Shown here: positions 1 through 9,262 of the stretch, piece after piece | Layout: each line of letters opens with the position of its first letter | How positions within the stretch are numbered: position 1 is the stretch's first letter | From: Linnemannia hyalina | Taxonomy: Eukaryota; Mortierellomycota; Mortierellomycetes; Mortierellales; Mortierellaceae | Assembly (NCBI GenBank): GCA_019671135.1 | Contig: JAHRHY010000003.1 | Location: 124,001-188,000, forward strand | Reading direction: 5' to 3' | Length of the DNA: 64,000 bases | The notes under the pieces: model-generated | What the model saw: only the letters and a program-made list of their open reading frames with translations | What the model was told of the DNA's origin: nothing | Database searches by the model: none | Translations under genes and position numbers: made by a program

Positions 1-585
1 GCTCTTTGTCCTGGCGGTCTATATGCTCTACTACCACCTGAACAACCTCTCTTCTCTCTTTGCGTCACGTGTCTTTCTCTGCAGCACCTCGTATATCAAG
101 AACGCCTGTGGTGTTAATCGTGTCATCCAGATCTTTGGCACAGTCGCTGGCTTCTTGATCATGTATGAGAATGCCTTGACCCTCAAAGAGACCGACCCTA
201 GCCCGTCCACCAAAGCAGCGGCAGCAGGAGGGGCTGGAGGAACTGAAGGAACTGGAGGAGCACAGCCGAACCCTAACATTGTCCCTTACAATCCAGGGAT
301 GCAGACCTTTAACCCGACCTATCCGCAGCAGCAACAATTCCAGCAGCAGCAGCAGCAGCTTGTATACTATCCTCAGCAACAGCAACCTTATACACTGGCG
401 CAGCAGCAACCTCTCCAGAACGCGACACATAAGTTTGAGGCCCAAGGACAAGCACAACAGCAACAACAGTTCCAGCCACAACCACTTTACCAGCTGACCC
501 CTCAACAACAGCAACAACAACTGTTCTACCAGCCCCTTCAACCTGGTCAACAACCATTAATACAGCAGCAGCAAAGCCCCTATTC

Positions 586-621
<36 letters not shown>

Positions 622-814
622 GACCGTAGCTGCTCAACCTATGGTTCCTGGATCGTTGGTCACGACAACTCCTCAGCCAGGCGGACAGGCTATTGCCCCT
701 TACACAAGCTCGGGTGGTGCCTCGGTTGCTGTCTCACCGGTGCTTCCTGTTGGAGGGTACTCGACTCCTTCACCCTCTGTCGGTCACCAGTCGCCTGTCC
801 ATCCTCCTCAGTAA
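1..814 (+). CDS. C-terminal part of a MARVEL-like membrane protein with a Q-rich tail (5' end outside window)
   Basis: The frame is open from base 2 to the TAA at 812-814, so this is the 3' part of a gene that starts to the left. The first ~60 residues are hydrophobic, with a segment rich in L, F, Y and a final membrane-like helix (IFGTVAGFLIMYENALTL) after a Cys-containing loop (CSTSYIKNACG). This resembles the last helices of a four-helix MARVEL-type protein, but too little is visible to be sure. A polypyrimidine tract ending in CTGCAG at 72-84 could be a 3' splice site, so the first ~80 bases may be intron rather than coding. The remaining ~200 residues are low complexity: alanine/glycine, then glutamine runs encoded by mixed CAA/CAG with a pure CAA run near 587-620, then S/P/G-rich. 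The tail is probably cytosolic and disordered. Function unknown. Confidence 0.6.
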
Positions 815-1565
815 CGTTTAGGTTGGTTGTTTACCGCTAGTTTCTCCCTTACCATCCACATAATGATTTCCCTCTTTTTTTCTTACCAGGCATTCAAAAT
901 AATAATAATAAACGCATGCTCCTCGTATTTACGGACGTGCAGGGTCGGATAGGAGGAGAATTGTCGCTGTGCCATGTATGTGGAGAAAGGAAGTGGCAGT
1001 AGCACCTCTTCCTTTGTTTTGACCTTTTGCGACAGCACCAACAGAACTTTTATCACAAGAGGAGAAAAGTACCGCGTCAGACGAGAAAAGAAGGAACACC
1101 CTTCCTCTCACTGCTGGGCGAAGCACAACTGATGAACGCCCTATTCTTCGAGAAATGTCTGAAAGAGTTACATAGGAATTGAGTTGGAACGAGTTGGAGA
1201 ACTATGGAAGCGATGATGATGATGCTGATGTTGTGGTGCTTCCGCCCAATTTCATCGATGAGATAGGTTTTGTTGGCAAGGCAACAATGACCGTATCGAT
1301 CAACACCTTTTCCCAGGATTCAGAATCATTCATATCCCGGTAACCAACAACAGCCAAAAAAAAAGAAAATGTCATAATTTCCGAATGTTAAAATGGCCAG
1401 TGCTTGATCAAGGAGATGAGGAGAGAGAGAGAGAGAACCCTTTTATCACTTTTTTTCTTTTTCAACCTCTATCTCTTTCTTACACCTCCTTCATCCTCCT
1501 CGATCATCTCACTCTCCTTCTCTTCTTCCCTCCTCCCTTTACACAAACAGACACACGCGCCAAAC
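815..1565. other. Intergenic, no gene seen
   Basis: No convincing gene on either strand. It has a short AAT repeat at 897-911, a GAGA microsatellite near 1422-1434 and a T/C-rich tract at 1440-1550 that resembles a fungal core promoter leading into the relic that starts at 1566. Confidence 0.5.
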
Positions 1566-1804
1566 ATGGTTAAAATATCCTCAACAGCCCAACTAACAGT
1601 TGTCCGCCCGCGTCCGGATCGCACTATGCATAAATTTCATTCTCATGGTCGCCCTCTACTCCTTCCAAGCCTATCTCAGTAACAACCCTTCCAAAATACC
1701 GCGATGAGCCTCGAATACCGTCCCTCCTCTGGCAAGATTGCATCCTCATCATCTCTTCGGTTTTATTCGTGGCTGTCTGTTACTATGCCTTGAGGGGGTT
1801 CTAG
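1566..1804 (+). pseudogene. Broken small membrane-protein gene, possibly a MARVEL-like relic
   Basis: An ATG at 1566 opens a short frame beginning MVKISSTAQLT. Membrane-helix-like sequence then continues in different frames: VRIALCINFILMVALYSF at about 1605-1665, then, after another shift near 1670-1690, SVTTLPKYRDEPRIPSLLWQ followed by the hydrophobic CILIISSVLFVAVCYYALRG, ending in TAG at 1802-1804. Two frameshifts are needed to read it through and no GT-AG intron of plausible length fits. It could be the N-terminal half of a paralogue of the upstream membrane protein. Membrane-like composition in shifted frames can arise by chance, so confidence is modest. Confidence 0.4.
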
Positions 1805-2167
1805 CTCATACCCAAGACTATACATGTGATTATGTTACTCGTCCCGGCGGTATTGTTAATATACGTCAGTTATATTTTTGATGGTCCAGGCGACGGACAT
1901 AGGATGGCGATGGTTTCTGTGTTCAAATGTGGTGGGATCTATCCAATACAGAAGATTTCTTTACGTCGGTGATAACTCTGGCGGTTGAGTGATCCTCAAG
2001 TAAGGGTGAGAAAAAGGCATTAACAGTAGGGATTACCATCGCTCCAGTTGATCGACTTTGGCAGATCATCAGAGTAACAAGCTCACTCAGACGTATTTCG
2101 GGTCTTGGTGCTCCCTCTTCTTTTTTTTATTTTTTTTTATTTCTTTTAGTTTAATGGAATAAATGAT
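1805..2167. other. Intergenic, no gene seen
   Basis: No gene supported. It ends in an A/T-rich tract (about 2118-2160) that is probably the 3' flank of the minus-strand F-box gene. Confidence 0.5.
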
Positions 2168-3292
2168 CTATAAAGACCACTCGGAGTCGGAATCGGTCCA
2201 TTCGGAGAAGGTCGTATGAGGCAAGAATGGCTTGATATACCGCTCCATCGTCTCATCACAATCATTCGAGTGCCCAACCAAGTACGACAACGTCAACTCC
2301 TTCAATCGAATCGGTCGGTTCCCAATCCTGACCAGCGCGCCTGCTACCGCGTCCTCCGAGGACAACGTCTCGTCGGACGACCGGCAGACCTGATCCAGGA
2401 TCAGTTCTTCGAGATTTGGCAGGAACTCCAAGAGGCTGTAGAATATCGTGAGTGTTGCCTGATCGTAAATGAGTTCTAGTAACGCCAGTTGCGGGAAGGT
2501 GCGCGAGAGTAGGAGGTTTTCGCTCTTTGTACGTCGAAAGCCCCAGGGGAAAAATACGCACGTGTAATGGCGGAGGTTTGGGAGTACCTCCAGGAGTGTT
2601 TGCAACTTGAGGGTCCTGAAGTCGTTCCTAAGTCGAGTGAGGTTGGTCAGAGAGGCGAATGTATCGTACATGAACTGCTCCTGTATGGGATGGTAGCCGA
2701 TCCAGGCATGGTGACCCAAATAGAGATACTCGAGTAATGGATTTGATAGGATAAGGTGCCAGCACCGCTGTGCTGTCATCCAAACCTTGATGCCCTTGCT
2801 ACAGATTTCCCCAACTGAAGGTATGAAGTCCTTGAGCAAAGGGGAAAGCATATGGTTGGAGTATTCCTCTGAGCGTTGGTATCTTGTCAAGACCTCCTCC
2901 GCATGATCACCCATTATTTTCATTTTGGAGGCGTCGATGACAGTTAAGGAGGTTAGGTTCGTGCAGGATCCTGTGGTAACGGCGGCTCTCACGGTGCTGT
3001 CCCAATGTGTCGTGAGGTGTCGAATATGGTGTCCGTGCTTGCTGAAAACGTCTCGAAGCCAGGCCTTGAGAACCTTTTTGGGACTCTGAATGGCGCTCTC
3101 CTCGGTGTGGATGGCGAGTTTCGAAATGTGTTCGTCGTCAAAGATCCTCCAGGCGAATGGAGTGAAGAGGTGGTTCCAGAAACGACAGACTTGAATGCAG
3201 GAGAGCAGGTCATGGCGGTCCAAGTGAGATCCGATGATGATCAGGATCTCGGGAAAGTATGCGAGTGGCGTTTTCTGGTTGTTACCTATCAT
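2168..3292 (-). CDS. F-box protein, tandem copy A
   Basis: Single-exon gene of 374 aa. The start is the ATG at 3290-3292 (MIGNNQKTPLAYFPEIL), because the copy at 4645-5766 starts at the same residue; 22 more codons upstream are open but hydrophobic, not conserved and lie in the promoter. Residues ~8-50 match an F-box (LAYFPEILIIIGSHLDRHDL...CIQVCRFWNHLF), followed by irregular leucine-rich segments (LTSLTVIDASKM, LSNPLLEYLYLG, LTNLTRLRNDF, LLEFLPNLEELIL). The end is acidic (DSDSEWSL). F-box proteins recruit substrates to SCF (Skp1-cullin-F-box) ubiquitin ligases; the target is unknown. It is shorter than the related broken gene at 48.9-50.9 kb, whose extra C-terminal part resembles the debris lying just upstream at 3.5-4.1 kb. 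The N-terminal half is almost identical at DNA level to copy B. Confidence 0.88.
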   Translation of the reverse strand: MIGNNQKTPLAYFPEILIIIGSHLDRHDLLSCIQVCRFWNHLFTPFAWRIFDDEHISKLAIHTEESAIQSPKKVLKAWLRDVFSKHGHHIRHLTTHWDSTVRAAVTTGSCTNLTSLTVIDASKMKIMGDHAEEVLTRYQRSEEYSNHMLSPLLKDFIPSVGEICSKGIKVWMTAQRCWHLILSNPLLEYLYLGHHAWIGYHPIQEQFMYDTFASLTNLTRLRNDFRTLKLQTLLEVLPNLRHYTCVFFPWGFRRTKSENLLLSRTFPQLALLELIYDQATLTIFYSLLEFLPNLEELILDQVCRSSDETLSSEDAVAGALVRIGNRPIRLKELTLSYLVGHSNDCDETMERYIKPFLPHTTFSEWTDSDSEWSL

Positions 3293-3440
3293 GGTGGATG
3301 ATAGAAAAATAGGGAAAGAAGAGTAGAGTGAGAGTGAAATAGTTAAAAAAAAGCGCACCTTTTATTTGACAGTGCATGGATCCATTCCAATGTAATGAAG
3401 AAAGTCCAATGGAGATGTCTTCGCCTCCTGTACAGCCCAC
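2190..3440. repeat. Direct repeat, unit 1 (F-box gene A plus promoter)
   Basis: This stretch is repeated at about 4667-5900 in the same orientation. Similarity covers most of the F-box gene and about 145 bases upstream of its ATG, to the shared CCTCCTGTACAG near 3436 and 5898. Divergence is concentrated towards the 3' end of the gene. Confidence 0.85.
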
Positions 3441-3494
3441 AGCTCTCCCCTTCCATGTGTTTCCAATGGGGGGTTTATTTTATTGCGCAGTAAC

Positions 3495-4145
3495 TCAGAA
3501 GAAAGTGTTGTTATGATGCCGCGACGTCTCATGAACCTCCTCGATCGCCTCATGCTTTACACTTGGACGCAATTTTTCCATATAGTCCTTCAAGATCTGT
3601 ACTTTAACATCATCGTCATACTTCAAGTTAAGAAGTAGCTCTTGAAAACCTCGCATACTCCTCAACCTAGGCCAGCTCGCCGCCATCCACGCCAGCTCCC
3701 TGGTCCCGATCCGGTGTCTGACGCTCTCAAATCCAAACATCTTTTGGCCCTTGAGCGTACTCAATCGACCCATTCCCGACACCAACGTTAGTTCCAAGCT
3801 GTTGCGAATGGGTGGGCTGATATCTGTGTATAACCGACCATTGATTTGCATGATTACAATGTCGCCGGTAATTAGACGTAATACCTCAAAACCTAGTCGA
3901 CTCTCATATCCCAAGTCAAGTACTTTCAGCTGCGTCGTCTCTCCCAGTCGACTATACACTCGTTCGTGCAGTTCATGACTACGCCGCTGCTTCTCACAAT
4001 CTCCATCGCTCTGCCACCCACTCTCCTTCGTATTTTCCCCTTATCGTCCCGATCAGTCGCAACCTCCCAAGCGTTTAGATGTCCTGTTCTCAAAACTCCA
4101 ATCGCTCCATACCGATGATCTGACAACGGAGGGTCTCCAGCCCTC
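3495..4145 (-). pseudogene. Relic of the C-terminal part of a third F-box/LRR gene
   Basis: Minus-strand translation gives stretches typical of the C-terminal half of this F-box family but in several frames. Near 4135 it reads GLETLRCQIIGMERLEF and then meets stop codons. From about 3990 to 3495 another frame reads ELHERVYSRLGETTQLKVLD and later MFGFESVRHRIGTRELAWMA, ending at TTC TTC TAA-type sequence at 3495. The last segment aligns with the end of the broken F-box gene at 50.6-50.8 kb (VFGFRGVDHRVGKEELDWMA). No F-box and no usable start are present. I call it debris of an older duplication rather than a gene. Confidence 0.7.
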
Positions 4146-4644
4146 GACAGACCCAAGGCTCGGCCAGAAGGTGGCCTCTCCATGTGCAAAAGGATATAAA
4201 AAAGCATATAAAGAATATCCAAAGCCCAAGGAATGCACTGTAGACTTCCATATGTGATATATCTCTTCACAGTCGGCAACAGTACTGAGGGTGAGATAGC
4301 AACAGACAGCACAAGATCTTTTAAAAATGTAATCTCTCCCCTGTATTTCACAGCAAAGATACAATTGAGAGCATAAGAGCCTTAGATGATCACGTACAAG
4401 AACTACTCCCCTGAATCTTGTAGGGAGGGGTACAGTTTAATAGTAGATGGACACATTCAAGAAGACTTCGTTGTTTGGAGAATGGGTTGGCGTTTAATAG
4501 GATATTTACATGAGGAGTGTTACAATGGTTGTCTTACATGCTTGGTATCATATATACATTCTCATCTCATAGTCGCTATTGATATCATCGAGATCTACAG
4601 AGATGTAACAAACACCATATGATAATTTGGACGTGAAAGGCCTC

Positions 4645-5766
4645 CTATTCGGTCAACTCGGAGTCGGTCCACTCGGTGAAGGTCGTCTGAGGCAAGAAAG
4701 GCTTGACATACCGCTCCATCGTCTCATCACAATCCTTCGAATGCCCAACAAAGTACCACAACGTCAACTCCTTCAATTGAATCGGTCGGTCCCCAATCCT
4801 GGCCAGTGCGCCTGCTACCGCGTCCTCCGAGGACGACGTCTCGTCGGACGACCGGCAGACCTGATCCAGGATCAGTTCTTCGAGATTTGGCAAGAACTCC
4901 AGGATATTGTAGAATATCGTGGGTGTTGCCTGATCGTAAATGAGTTCTAGTGACGCCAGTTGCGGGAAGGTGCGCGAGAGTAGGAGGTTTTCACTCTTGG
5001 TACGTCGAAAGCCGCAGTGGAAATATGCGCACGTGTAATGGCGGAGGTTTGGGAGTACCTCCAGGAGTGTTTGCAACTTGAGGATTCTGAAGTCGTTCCT
5101 TAGTCGAGTGAGGTTGGTCAGGGAGGCGAATGTATCGTACATGAACTGCTCCTGTATGGGATGGTACCTGTTCCAGGCATAACAATCCAAATAGAGAGAC
5201 TCGAGTAATGGATTTGATAGGATAAGGTGCCAGCACCGCTGTGTTGTCATCCAAAGCTTGATACTGTCCTTGCTGCAGGGTTCCCCAACTGAGGGTATGA
5301 AGTCCTTGAGCAAAGGGGAAAGCATATGGTTGGAGTATTCCTCTGAGCGTTGGTATCTTGTCAAGACCTCCTCCGCATGATCATCCATTATTCTCATTTT
5401 GGAGGCGTCAATGACAGTCAAGGAGGTCAGGCGCGTGCAGGATCCTGTGGTAACGGCGGCTCTCACGGTGCTGTCCCAATGTGTCGTGAGGTGTCGAATA
5501 TGGTGTCCGTGCTTGCTGAAAACGTCTCGAAGCCAGGCCTTGAGAACCTTTTTGGGACTCTGAATGGCGCTCTCCTCGGTGTGGATGGCGAGTTTCGAAA
5601 TGTGTTCGTCGTCAAAGATCCTCCAGGCGAATGGAGTGAAGAGCTGGTTCCAGAAACGACAGACTTGAATGCAAGAGAGCAGGTCATGGCGGTCCAAGTG
5701 AGATCCGATGATGATCAGGATCTCGGGAAAGTATGCGAGTGGCGTTTTCTGGTTGTTACTTATCAT
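4645..5766 (-). CDS. F-box protein, tandem copy B
   Basis: Single-exon gene of 373 aa starting at the ATG at 5764-5766 (MISNNQKTPLAYF). It is the tandem paralogue of the gene at 2168-3292 and shares its F-box (residues ~8-50) and leucine-rich segments. In the first ~290 coding bases only about three differ. The C-terminus has diverged (ends TEWTDSELTE instead of SEWTDSDSEWSL), and it carries a one-residue insertion near the middle (EPCSKDSIKLWM against EICSKGIKVWM). Probably also an SCF substrate receptor of unknown target. The promoter is conserved with copy A for ~145 bases, so the two are likely expressed alike. Both copies keep open frames, which argues for a recent duplication or for gene conversion. 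Confidence 0.88.
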   Translation of the reverse strand: MISNNQKTPLAYFPEILIIIGSHLDRHDLLSCIQVCRFWNQLFTPFAWRIFDDEHISKLAIHTEESAIQSPKKVLKAWLRDVFSKHGHHIRHLTTHWDSTVRAAVTTGSCTRLTSLTVIDASKMRIMDDHAEEVLTRYQRSEEYSNHMLSPLLKDFIPSVGEPCSKDSIKLWMTTQRCWHLILSNPLLESLYLDCYAWNRYHPIQEQFMYDTFASLTNLTRLRNDFRILKLQTLLEVLPNLRHYTCAYFHCGFRRTKSENLLLSRTFPQLASLELIYDQATPTIFYNILEFLPNLEELILDQVCRSSDETSSSEDAVAGALARIGDRPIQLKELTLWYFVGHSKDCDETMERYVKPFLPQTTFTEWTDSELTE

Positions 5767-5900
5767 GGTGGACGATGGAAAAATAGAGAAAGAAGAGTAA
5801 AAAAAAGCGCACCTTTTATTTTACATCTATGCATGGATCCATTCCAATGTAATGAAAAAAAGTCCAATGAAAATGACTTCGCCTCCTGTACAGTCCACAT
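4667..5900. repeat. Direct repeat, unit 2 (F-box gene B plus promoter)
   Basis: Partner of the unit at 2190-3440; offset about 2.47 kb. The region between the units (3441-4645) is not repeated and contains the third F-box relic. Confidence 0.85.
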
Positions 5901-5905
5901 CCCTC

Positions 5906-6449
5906 CACTTTTTATTTATGTTATCTCTCAGCGAGACAGATAGAGTGATCAGTGATGGTGCCCGGATGGAGATCGACCTTCTAGAGATTGTCGATCTTCG
6001 TTTGAAGGCAAGAAGGGATGCCATTATCTGCGAACTGACTTGTACCATAGAGCGCCTACTAACTTATCAATTGCTCCATTCTCTCTCTTGGTTCCTTCTG
6101 ACACGAAATGATTTGACCAAGAAAGTGAGTAGTGATTTGGTTCTGGTTCGGCATTTTCTTGTTAGATTCGTCGTTGGTTTGTCCGGTGGCTCACTTTTCT
6201 TCGATCGTTTTGGTTGCTTTTAGGTTTCCTCTTGCAACGCGTACCCTCTTCTGATAAGAAGAAATGACCAAAGTCAAAAGAATGAGTCGTCAACTCCACT
6301 CTGATAGTTGTTCTTTGTGTCTAGCAAGCATAAACAAGAGTGTGTGTGCGTTATGTATATTAGAAGAAAAGTTAAAATTACAGTCTACGAGACGAAAGCA
6401 AAAAAAGGAGTAAGCGTGGGAGTGTGTCGAATCCAGGCCTCGTTCAGAT
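5906..6449. other. Intergenic, no gene seen
   Basis: No supported gene. It separates the F-box pair from the conserved gene block; T-rich on one strand near 6130-6230. Confidence 0.5.
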
Positions 6450-7058
6450 CTAGTTCTCCTTCTTGGCAGCAGCAGCAGGGGCAGCCTTGGCCTTGTTGTC
6501 CTTCTCGACTTGAGAGAAAGCAAAGTACTTGAGCATAACCAAGAACGCCTCGACGATGAACCAAGCTGCAATCAAGACGCTCAATCCTCCAAGACCGCCC
6601 ATGAAAATAGCCATATGGTTGGCATAAGGGGTATAGAAAATAGCATCTCCTTGCTCCTGACCTTCCTGCTTGTCCTGAACAATAACAGCCTCCTGACCGG
6701 CGTTCCGACGAAGGGTCTTTGTAACCTCCTCCAGAAGGACCTCCTTGGGTGAGAACAAGGATGCGTTACCCTGGAGGGGGAGGAAGATATGGTAGGAGGC
6801 CCAGAGGGCGGCAAAGGTCAACTGAATCGGGAGTTGGTTGCGGAGTTTTGAGAGCGGGCGGGCGGTGTATTCGGCAGGGAAGAAGTAGATGTAGATGAGG
6901 GAGATGATCTCGAGGGCGAAGAAGAGATGGGTGACCATTCCGTCCATGAAGAGGGCGGTGTGGAGGAAGCCGTGGATGACGACGAAGCCGATGATGGTGA
7001 GCTGGTACTGACGGAGGCCGTATTGGGTTGCGATATCGGGGAGGATCTTGGACAACAT
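6450..7058 (-). CDS. Integral membrane protein with about four TM segments, unknown function
   Basis: Single exon, 202 aa, ATG at 7056-7058. Hydrophobic segments lie at about residues 18-38 (LTIIGFVVIHGFLHTALFM), 43-62 (VTHLFFALEIISLIYIYFF), 76-95 (IQLTFAALWASYHIFLPL) and 148-182 (MAIFMGGLGGLSVLIAAWF onward). A hydrophilic loop with dibasic and acidic residues separates the third and fourth. The C-terminus is a lysine/alanine tail ending KKEN, which could be an ER-retrieval-like signal but is not a strict KKXX. There is no obvious N-terminal signal peptide. I do not recognise the family; the clean coding sequence, the G/C-rich third positions and its place in a dense gene block support a real gene. 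A purine-rich 5' flank (7085-7190; pyrimidine-rich on the coding strand) looks like its promoter. Confidence 0.75.
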   Translation of the reverse strand: MLSKILPDIATQYGLRQYQLTIIGFVVIHGFLHTALFMDGMVTHLFFALEIISLIYIYFFPAEYTARPLSKLRNQLPIQLTFAALWASYHIFLPLQGNASLFSPKEVLLEEVTKTLRRNAGQEAVIVQDKQEGQEQGDAIFYTPYANHMAIFMGGLGGLSVLIAAWFIVEAFLVMLKYFAFSQVEKDNKAKAAPAAAAKKEN

Positions 7059-7533
7059 CTTGGGTGGTGGTCTTGTTTGCTGTAGTGTCTTGTTGGCGGA
7101 GGTGGGAAGGACGGTGGAGTGTAAGGAGAAGGGAAGAAAGAAAAGAAGAAAGAAGAAGAAGGAGGAAGGTGAGGGGATGAAGAGTTAAAGAAGGATGATA
7201 GTCGAACGAGCGAATGAGTGTGAACGAACGAAGGGCTCTTTGGAAAGAAGGGACTTGACCACTCGAGGAGATTGAGGCACAAGGACAGCGAGCAAGTTGT
7301 GGCCCAATCAAAAACTACACCAATCATCGTCTCGCCGTTGTGCCGCTGCTCGAATCAAATGCGACTTGGAACAAGGGTTTTTTTGAATGTGGTCGCTCAA
7401 GAAGACTGTTACGTTGGCTACTGCGTCAACCAGAGCTCACACACGCATACACATGCTTCAATTGGACGCGCTAGAAAGGTCTAGGTCTTGGATATCATCG
7501 CTTCTTTTCTTTATTCAACATAGAGAAGAGCTT
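7059..7533. promoter_or_regulatory. 5' flank of the four-TM gene and 3' flank of the DUF952 gene
   Basis: The coding (minus) strand of 7100-7200 is strongly pyrimidine-rich (runs of TTC/CTT), a common feature of fungal promoters. No further gene is seen in these 475 bases. Confidence 0.45.
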
Positions 7534-7953
7534 CTACTTCTGGAGACGGTCCTCCCAGCCAGAAGAAAAGTCCCACGCTTCCGCTTCCTCATCCCACTCA
7601 CACAGAATCGTCCCCACAATCGCCTCCTCCTGTAACAGGTCCCCATACACATGTGGAAAGATTCTACTGACATCCGTCGGATGTTCTCCCTTGGCAGCCT
7701 CCCATTTCACTTGAGGCTTGATGGCCTCAAACTTGATCTTGAGGATGAGAAGGTCGTTGAATTTCGACTTTGGGAAGAACCGGTTGGCGGTGCCGGGGAC
7801 TTGGGCGGATGTCGAGAGGTGGTAGAAGCCGTCGGCCTTGTCGAGGGCCGAGAGGGGGAGGACCTTGTCGGATGGGCTGAAGGTTGAGGCGGGCGAAATC
7901 AGTTTGTAGACGAACGAGGGGTCGACGGAGGGCGCCAGTGGGTGGTTGGACAT
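7534..7953 (-). CDS. DUF952 family protein
   Basis: Single exon, 139 aa, ATG at 7951-7953. The sequence has the DUF952 layout: a start of the type VYKLISPASTF, then DGFYHLSTSAQVPGTANRFF, a beta-strand LLILKIKF, and near the end RIFPHVYGDL. This small cytosolic fold is widespread in bacteria and fungi. Its ADP-ribosyltransferase-like appearance (a Y-K-I start and an H-L-S motif) has been suggested but no reaction is established that I know of. Length agrees with the family (~110-140 aa). The gene is divergent from the methyltransferase gene; the two ATGs are 249 bases apart and probably share a promoter. Confidence 0.85.
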   Translation of the reverse strand: MSNHPLAPSVDPSFVYKLISPASTFSPSDKVLPLSALDKADGFYHLSTSAQVPGTANRFFPKSKFNDLLILKIKFEAIKPQVKWEAAKGEHPTDVSRIFPHVYGDLLQEEAIVGTILCEWDEEAEAWDFSSGWEDRLQK

Positions 7954-8202
7954 TGTGTTATGTGTTTGTTGTTTGTGGAGGGTGGAGTTGAGAGGATTGA
8001 AAAAAAGTGTTTTCCTCTTTCTTGCTCAAGTTGCGCAGACAAGCAAAAAAGTAAAAAAAAAGTGGTGGCGTGTGAATCGCACTTGCGCGTCCTTCAGACT
8101 TTATCTCCGCTTCTTTTCTTTGTCACCTTGCTTTTACTTCTTTCCTCTTCCTTCTTCTTTTTCACACATTCACGCACCACAACCAACAAGCAACATCACA
8201 CA
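7954..8202. promoter_or_regulatory. Shared bidirectional promoter (DUF952 gene / methyltransferase gene)
   Basis: Only 249 bases separate two divergent start codons. The methyltransferase side has a long T/C-rich tract (8100-8165) followed by CACACATTCACGCACC and ATG in an ACA-rich context, a typical fungal initiator arrangement. Confidence 0.55.
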
Positions 8203-9169
8203 ATGGACTCAGTCAGCCTCTCCTCACGGGAATACGAATTCAACAACTACTCCATCGAACCCCTCGAGATCTATGAAGACCCCTCCGGTCTCCTGTAAGC
8301 ACCACTTTTCGACTTCTATTGGCACTTTTTTTCACTTTTACTCACAAACATACGCAAAACAATTACCTAACAACTTTCTTCTTTCGTCATTGAATAGGCA
8401 CGGAGGCGTAGGTTCAACAGTCTGGGATACAGCAATCGTCCTCTCCAAATACCTCGAGAAATCAAACATCCTCGCCACATCTTCCGCAACCGCCTCAAGA
8501 TCAAAACGGACAACCCTCAACATCCTCGAACTCGGATCAGGAACTGGACTCGTCGGTTTGGCAGTCGCTAGGATGTTGAGTGCCACAGGTCAGAAAGCTA
8601 GGATCGTCTTGACGGATAAGGCTAATGTTTTGCCGTTGCTTCAGAGGAACATGGAAAAGAATCCTGCGGAGGGGGTTGAACTGGAGGCGCGGGTCTTGGA
8701 TTGGGAGGCTGTTAGTGGGGTTAGGGCTAAAGCTATCGCAAAGGCACCAGACTCGGAAGCAGACCAATCTTCATCAGAGGAAACAGTGTCTGCGACGGAA
8801 CCAGAAGCAACAACTACATCAGAACCATCATCATCTCCAGTGGCAACAACAACTACAGAATCACCTAACGCGGACGACATAGTATCAACAGAATGGGACC
8901 TAGTCATTCTCAGCGACTGCATCTGGTTCCCGGCACTCTACGCACCCCTCATAGGAACACTCATCCGCCTCCTTGGACCCGAAACCGCATCCTCTTCAAA
9001 ACTGATTGTCGCGTTTGAGAAGCGTAACTTTTCAGAAGAGATGGAATTCTTTGCGACGCTCGGCAAGTCCTTTACGTTCAGGGATGTTAAGCCAGAAGAG
9101 CAGGACCCCAGTTATCAAAGTGACGATATCTTTTTGTTTCTCTGTCAGCGTCGTCCCTTGGATCAATAA
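8203..9169 (+). CDS. Protein-lysine methyltransferase-like protein (methyltransferase family 16, EFM6/METTL21 type)
   Basis: Two exons, 8203-8294 and 8398-9169, intron GTAAGC...AATAG of 103 bases; 287 aa. The short first exon ends within the conserved lead-in, and the join gives a G-G-V-G-S-T-V-W-D-T-A motif. S-adenosylmethionine-binding motif I is ILELGSGTGLVGLAVA (residues ~73-88), an acidic motif II follows in VLTDKA, and the family's post-I motif WDLVILSDCIWFPALY lies at about 190-205. These features fit the seven-beta-strand methyltransferases of the METTL21/EFM group, which methylate lysines on chaperones or elongation factors. The WDxVILSDCIWFP pattern is closest, as I recall it, to fungal EFM6, but the substrate cannot be read from sequence. 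An S/T/E-rich insertion (~145-185) is probably disordered. A longer in-frame ATG upstream (7946) lies in the promoter and is rejected. Confidence 0.85.
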
Positions 9170-9262
9170 AAAAAAAAGACAGTGTGAGTGGAATCGGATG
9201 CAATTTGCAAGAAAAACTGGGATTTTTTGGCCTGCTCAATGTGAGTGCGCCAGTCAGAAGGT

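Noticed and set aside
65..587. Minus-strand frames through the Q-rich tail (L-rich and V/A-rich)
   Set aside because: They are the antisense of CAA/CAG repeats and have no other support.
7946..8202. Longer N-terminus for the methyltransferase starting at 7946
   Set aside because: It runs through the promoter and the unspliced intron; the ATG at 8203 with splicing gives the conserved start.
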